Of a DNA stretch of 64,000 nt, positions 60,350 to 64,000 are shown piece after piece (positions within the stretch are counted from its first letter, which is position 1; every line of letters starts with the position of its first letter). The translations under genes were made by a program, and so were the position numbers. This stretch comes from Pseudomonas silesiensis (lineage in GTDB: Bacteria > Pseudomonadota > Gammaproteobacteria > Pseudomonadales > Pseudomonadaceae). The stretch is taken from positions 682,001 through 746,000 of the forward strand of contig NZ_CP014870.1 of the NCBI RefSeq assembly GCF_001661075.1, written 5' to 3'. Below the pieces are notes generated by a model, which ran no database searches, was not told the DNA's origin, and saw only the letters and a list, made by a program, of their open reading frames with translations.

Positions 60350-63300
60350 GGCGCGCACAGGTTGGCGCCATCGGTTGTTGCAGTTGTTCTGCGGCGCGGT
60401 GTTGAGCCTTTATCTGGCAGCGCCGGCTTACGCCTTCACGCCCTCTGATTCGCCGATGTTGAACGCCGCCGCCGTGGCCCCCAATGTGATGCTGTTACTC
60501 GACGACTCGGGGAGTATGAACAACATTATCTGGGCGGCAGGCTTCGACCCGACTATCGCGCGTCCTCAAGTGACTATTTGCCTCTCGAACGGTTCGTGCT
60601 TGAAAGGCCGGGAACTCGACATGAGCGATAACAATATTTCCTTGTCGAGTTTGACTCGTGGAACATGCGAAAGGGATGGATGGTACGGTTTTTATAAGAA
60701 CAGTTTTTTTGGTTGGGATTCGCTTTGCCTGAAACTTCCCGATCCGGTGGGGCGCGAGGACACTCGCTATTCTGCGAAATACTTGTCGTATCTGATAAGC
60801 CTGGCCAACAATTCCGACCGGAATTTCACCGATGGCTCGATCCCCAATGATTACCGGATGAATGTGGCGCGCAACGTTTCAAAGGCATTGGTGGCCGGTA
60901 ATCGCTCGCTGCGTATCGGCCTGGCGACGTTCAACCTGGCTGTCGGCAACCATAAGAATGACGGCGGTTACATCGCCCGCTCGGTCAGTGATTTGTCGGC
61001 AGTCAGCGGCACCGTGACTCAGGCTCAGGCCAATACCAACTACAACGCATTGATCGCCGGAATCGACGAACTGAGCGCGGAGGCCAATACGCCCCTGGCA
61101 GAAGCCTATTACGAGATCACCCGCTATTTCCGCGGCATGGCGCCATACAACAACTCGAAGCCCACCACCTACACCAGTCCGATCCAGTATCGCTGCCAGA
61201 GAAACTACGGGGTGGTGATTACCGATGGTCTACCGACCTACGACCGAACCTTTCCGACCGACGATCCATTGGGTGGCAGCTCCTTACCCAACTGGGACGG
61301 TATCAGCAATAACGATGGCGCCAACCGCTTTGGCGACGACGAGGGCGACACCCTGTACCTGGATGACATCGCCAAGTTCGCCTTCGACATCGACATGCGC
61401 TCCACGGGCTTCGATGCCGCGGGCAAAAGCTGGAACGCTCCGGATTTTCCCAGGCAGAACATGAACACCTACACCGTAGGTTTCGCCGCCGCGAACCAGA
61501 TGTTGTCGGATGCCGCCAGGTATGGACAGGGCAAGTACTATCAGGCGACCGACAGTGCCGGCCTCAATACGGCATTGTCATCGGCGCTGAGCGACATCAC
61601 GTCCAAGGCCGGTTCCGGGGGCAGCGGCATCACCAGCAGCTCGATCGTCGGGGTCGGCGCCTCCTATTACCAGACCAGCTATGACCCCAAGGACTGGCGC
61701 GGCACGATCAAGTCCTATGGCTTCACCTCCAGCGGCGAAGTGAATACCGCCTCGGTACTCTGGACGACCGATACGGCCATCGTGCCCGGCGCCACGGCGC
61801 CGACCTATCAGTCGTGGAACACCCTGACCAATGCGCCAGTGACCCTGGCCAATGCCAACTTTTCCCCGGCGCAGCAGGCGATCCTCAACCAGGGTTTGCC
61901 TACCGGCATCACCGGAAGCGATCTGGTGGAATGGAGCAAGGGCATCAACAAAACCGGGTTGAAACCGCGCAGCGTGTTACTCGGCGACATCATCAATTCA
62001 CCCCTGGTCCTGGCGTCGCCGTCGGACAAGACCGCCGCCGACCTGGTGGGCGACACCAGCTACAGCACCTACCTGGCCACCAAGGCCGCCAACATGACCG
62101 CCAGTCTGGTGGTCAACGCCAATGACGGCTTTGTAAGCGTCATCAACCCGGCCAACGGCACCAGGCGTTATGCCTACATGCCGTCGAGTGTGCTGCCCAC
62201 CCTGCGCAATATCGCCGACACCGCCTACCTCAATGGTGTCGGTCACGAATTTCTGGTCGATGGTCAGCTCGGGGTGTTCGATGCCCAGCTCAACAGTGCC
62301 TGGAAAACCCTTGCACTGGGCGGTACCGGCGCGGGCGGCAAGGCGTTTTACGCCGTGCAGCTGTACGACGCTGCGGTTGGCAACGTGACCAAGGCATTAT
62401 GGGAGATCAGTGCGCCAACCACGGCCAATACCGCGAACGTGTTCAATGACCTGGGTTATGCCTACGCCCGCCCGGAAGTGGCACGCTTGGCCGATGGACG
62501 TTGGGCGGCTTTCATCTCCAACGGCTATGGCAGCAGTTCAGGGGTGGCGGCGTTGTACGTGGTGGACATTCGAGATGGGTCGCTGATCAAGAAGATCGTT
62601 ATCGACAGTAGCGAAACCACCAACGGCCTGTCCTCGGTAAAACTCAAGGTCGACTCGCAGAATGTGGTGCAGGCCGCCTATGGTGGCGACCTGAAAGGGC
62701 GGTTGTGGAAGTTTGATCTGAGCGGCGTTACCACGGACACCTGGGGCGTGGCGTTTGCCGGCAAGCCGTTGTTTACCACTGCGGGCGGCGCCACTCAGCC
62801 GATCACTGCGCAACCGCTGCTGGCGGACAATTCCCTGGGCGGCAAGGTGGTATTTTTCGGCACTGGAAAATTCAACGAGACGGCTGACAAGACCAACAAG
62901 GACCTGCAAGCATTCTATGCGGTGTGGGACGCCAACGGTGGCGCCGGGCAGATCACCACGTCCAGTTTGCAGGCCCAAGCGATAACAGGCGTGTTTTCGG
63001 GAAGCTCGGGGCAGTTCATCACCACAAGTCAGAATGAAGTGACCTACCCGGCCGAGAAGGGCTGGTACCTGCCACTGGTCTACAACAGTGTGTTGAGCGG
63101 TGAGCGGGTGATCAACCAGGCGGCTTTGGTTCTGGGGCGGATCGTATTTACCACCGCCAGTGTCGACACCACGGACCCTTGTGCCAGTTTCGGCACCGGC
63201 AAACTGATCGAACTGGATGCATTCAGCGGTAAAATGTTCAACTACGCGGTACTCGACACCAACGGCGATAACCTCGTCGACAACAGCGATACGATTTCCA

Positions 63301-63458
63301 GCGGGGTGATTTTCACGGGTGGGATACCGGTATTGAACGCCATCGTCAACAGTGGCACCGCCAAGATCGTGGGCGATTCCAGTGCGACGGTGACCAGGCT
63401 GACTGAAAAGGGCGGCGGCAATGACGGCCGTCGCATCATGTGGCGACAAATACAGTGA
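60336..63458 (+). CDS. pilY1: Type IV pilus tip adhesin PilY1
   Basis: A 1040-residue exported protein (signal to AYA, about residue 34). A von Willebrand A domain begins with the MIDAS motif DDSGSMN (about 55-61). The C-terminal beta-propeller part carries a calcium loop DTNGDNLVDNSD (about 975-986), the kind that controls retraction in P. aeruginosa PilY1. I start at MRNIEARTG, with a GTGGAG Shine-Dalgarno. The N-terminal half is diverged, as is usual for this surface adhesin. No pilY2 follows. Confidence 0.93.
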   Translation: MRNIEARTGWRHRLLQLFCGAVLSLYLAAPAYAFTPSDSPMLNAAAVAPNVMLLLDDSGSMNNIIWAAGFDPTIARPQVTICLSNGSCLKGRELDMSDNNISLSSLTRGTCERDGWYGFYKNSFFGWDSLCLKLPDPVGREDTRYSAKYLSYLISLANNSDRNFTDGSIPNDYRMNVARNVSKALVAGNRSLRIGLATFNLAVGNHKNDGGYIARSVSDLSAVSGTVTQAQANTNYNALIAGIDELSAEANTPLAEAYYEITRYFRGMAPYNNSKPTTYTSPIQYRCQRNYGVVITDGLPTYDRTFPTDDPLGGSSLPNWDGISNNDGANRFGDDEGDTLYLDDIAKFAFDIDMRSTGFDAAGKSWNAPDFPRQNMNTYTVGFAAANQMLSDAARYGQGKYYQATDSAGLNTALSSALSDITSKAGSGGSGITSSSIVGVGASYYQTSYDPKDWRGTIKSYGFTSSGEVNTASVLWTTDTAIVPGATAPTYQSWNTLTNAPVTLANANFSPAQQAILNQGLPTGITGSDLVEWSKGINKTGLKPRSVLLGDIINSPLVLASPSDKTAADLVGDTSYSTYLATKAANMTASLVVNANDGFVSVINPANGTRRYAYMPSSVLPTLRNIADTAYLNGVGHEFLVDGQLGVFDAQLNSAWKTLALGGTGAGGKAFYAVQLYDAAVGNVTKALWEISAPTTANTANVFNDLGYAYARPEVARLADGRWAAFISNGYGSSSGVAALYVVDIRDGSLIKKIVIDSSETTNGLSSVKLKVDSQNVVQAAYGGDLKGRLWKFDLSGVTTDTWGVAFAGKPLFTTAGGATQPITAQPLLADNSLGGKVVFFGTGKFNETADKTNKDLQAFYAVWDANGGAGQITTSSLQAQAITGVFSGSSGQFITTSQNEVTYPAEKGWYLPLVYNSVLSGERVINQAALVLGRIVFTTASVDTTDPCASFGTGKLIELDAFSGKMFNYAVLDTNGDNLVDNSDTISSGVIFTGGIPVLNAIVNSGTAKIVGDSSATVTRLTEKGGGNDGRRIMWRQIQ

Positions 63459-63472
63459 GTGAGAGTTGAGGC

Positions 63473-63874
63473 ATGCGCAGAACCAGTAGAGGTTTTACCC
63501 TGATTGAAATCATGATCGTGATTGCGATCATCGGGATCGTCATCACCATTGGCTACCCGAGCCTCACCGAGTACGTGAAGAAAGGCCGTCGGACTGAAGT
63601 GGCGGGTTTGCTTTCCGAGCAGGCGCAGATTCTCGAACGGTTTTATTCGAAGTCGAATGTCTACACCGGTGCCACCGGCCTGAGCGTCGGCAATGATTTC
63701 TACACGATCACTCCGGCCTTGACCGATCAGGCCTTCAAATTGACGGCTGTGCGCAAGGCCGGCAGCGCCATGGCGACGGACAAGTGTGGGGATTTCACCA
63801 TCACCAATACCGGCGTCAGAAGCATGGAAAATGCTGCCGCTGGCGTGACCACCAAGGATTGCTGGGGTCGCTGA
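63473..63874 (+). CDS. pilE: Minor pilin PilE
   Basis: A 133-residue type IV pilin with RG^FTLIEIMIVIAIIGIV and Glu5, and a C-terminal disulfide-like pair of cysteines (DKCGDFT and TKDCWGR). It ends the minor pilin operon and couples tip and shaft. It follows pilY1 after 14 bases, directly, with no pilY2 between. Confidence 0.92.
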   Translation: MRRTSRGFTLIEIMIVIAIIGIVITIGYPSLTEYVKKGRRTEVAGLLSEQAQILERFYSKSNVYTGATGLSVGNDFYTITPALTDQAFKLTAVRKAGSAMATDKCGDFTITNTGVRSMENAAAGVTTKDCWGR

Positions 63875-63928
63875 GTTCTTTTTCGGGCGCCTTTTCGCCC
63901 TCTGTCTATTTAACGGTTGGATCAGAAC

Positions 63929-64000
63929 ATGACCAGGCAACAGCAAGTGGTGATTGTCGGTGGTGGCGTAATAGGATTGCTGACGGCATTCAATCTCGCC
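63929..64000 (+). CDS. thiO: Glycine oxidase ThiO (5' part, cut by window)
   Basis: Only 24 codons lie in the window. The start MTRQQQVVIVGGGVIG has the GxGxxG FAD-binding motif of D-amino acid/glycine oxidases. In P. aeruginosa a thiO-like gene lies beside the minor pilin genes, so ThiO is likely. Function cannot be confirmed from so little. Confidence 0.6.
   Translation, partial: MTRQQQVVIVGGGVIGLLTAFNLA

Noticed and set aside
63874..63905. Terminator after pilE (GGGCG/CGCCC hairpin)
   Set aside because: The stem is short and lacks a real T-tract after it, so termination is not supported.

Overview
This window reads as chromosome of a Pseudomonas from the fluorescens group. The evidence is consistent GC-rich coding, Pseudomonas-type proteins throughout, and about a dozen intergenic REP/REPIN elements of the GTGGGAGCGAGCTTGCTCGCGA type. 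Much of the right part matches, from memory of gene order, the P. aeruginosa PAO1 block PA4548-PA4609: radA-mapZ-cstA-yjiA-glyA-morA, then fklB-ispB-rplU-rpmA-obgE-proB-creA-rpsT-murJ-ribF-ileS-lspA-fkpB-ispH, then the minor pilin operon. I see no rRNA, tRNA, CRISPR array, insertion sequence or prophage.

Left part (1-14300). It holds a LysR regulator, a coupled DUF4160/DUF2442 pair, and a purine permease overlapping trmA. A small secreted protein and a DJ-1-family protein without its catalytic residues follow. Next is an orphan HigA antitoxin whose toxin gene has been reduced to its first codons, then an MFS exporter. The cyanide-insensitive oxidase operon cioAB with a small DUF2474 membrane protein lies behind a perfect ANR/FNR box. 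rlmG, a LuxR solo divergent from ferredoxin-NADP reductase, and mscL close the region. This is the most accessory-looking part.

Middle (14300-44400). An AT-richer 650-base gap precedes radA, a MapZ-like PilZ protein, cstA with its YjiX partner, and a COG0523 GTPase. A dicarboxylate symporter is followed by two GntR regulators. Then come glyA, the large c-di-GMP enzyme morA, ettA, gdhA, a GreA/GreB-like factor, envelope proteins (DUF4105, DUF3015 and two lipoproteins), a LonP-like protease, YqhA, fklB, a small gene with a Fur-box-like site, and yjdM.

Right part (44400-64000). This is a dense housekeeping run: isoprenoid synthesis (ispB, ispH), ribosomal proteins, ObgE, proline synthesis, MurJ flippase, FAD synthesis, and the overlapping ribF-ileS-lspA-fkpB chain. 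The type IV pilus minor pilin operon fimU-pilV-W-X-Y1-E follows, with a divergent fimT-like pseudopilin, and the window ends in the first codons of thiO.

The main leads are the higB-deleted HigA locus, the catalytically stripped DJ-1 protein, the LuxR solo, the unrecognised 606-residue lipoprotein set into otherwise conserved gene order, the Fur-box-like and ANR sites, and the structured gap before radA. I found no clearly new multi-gene system.
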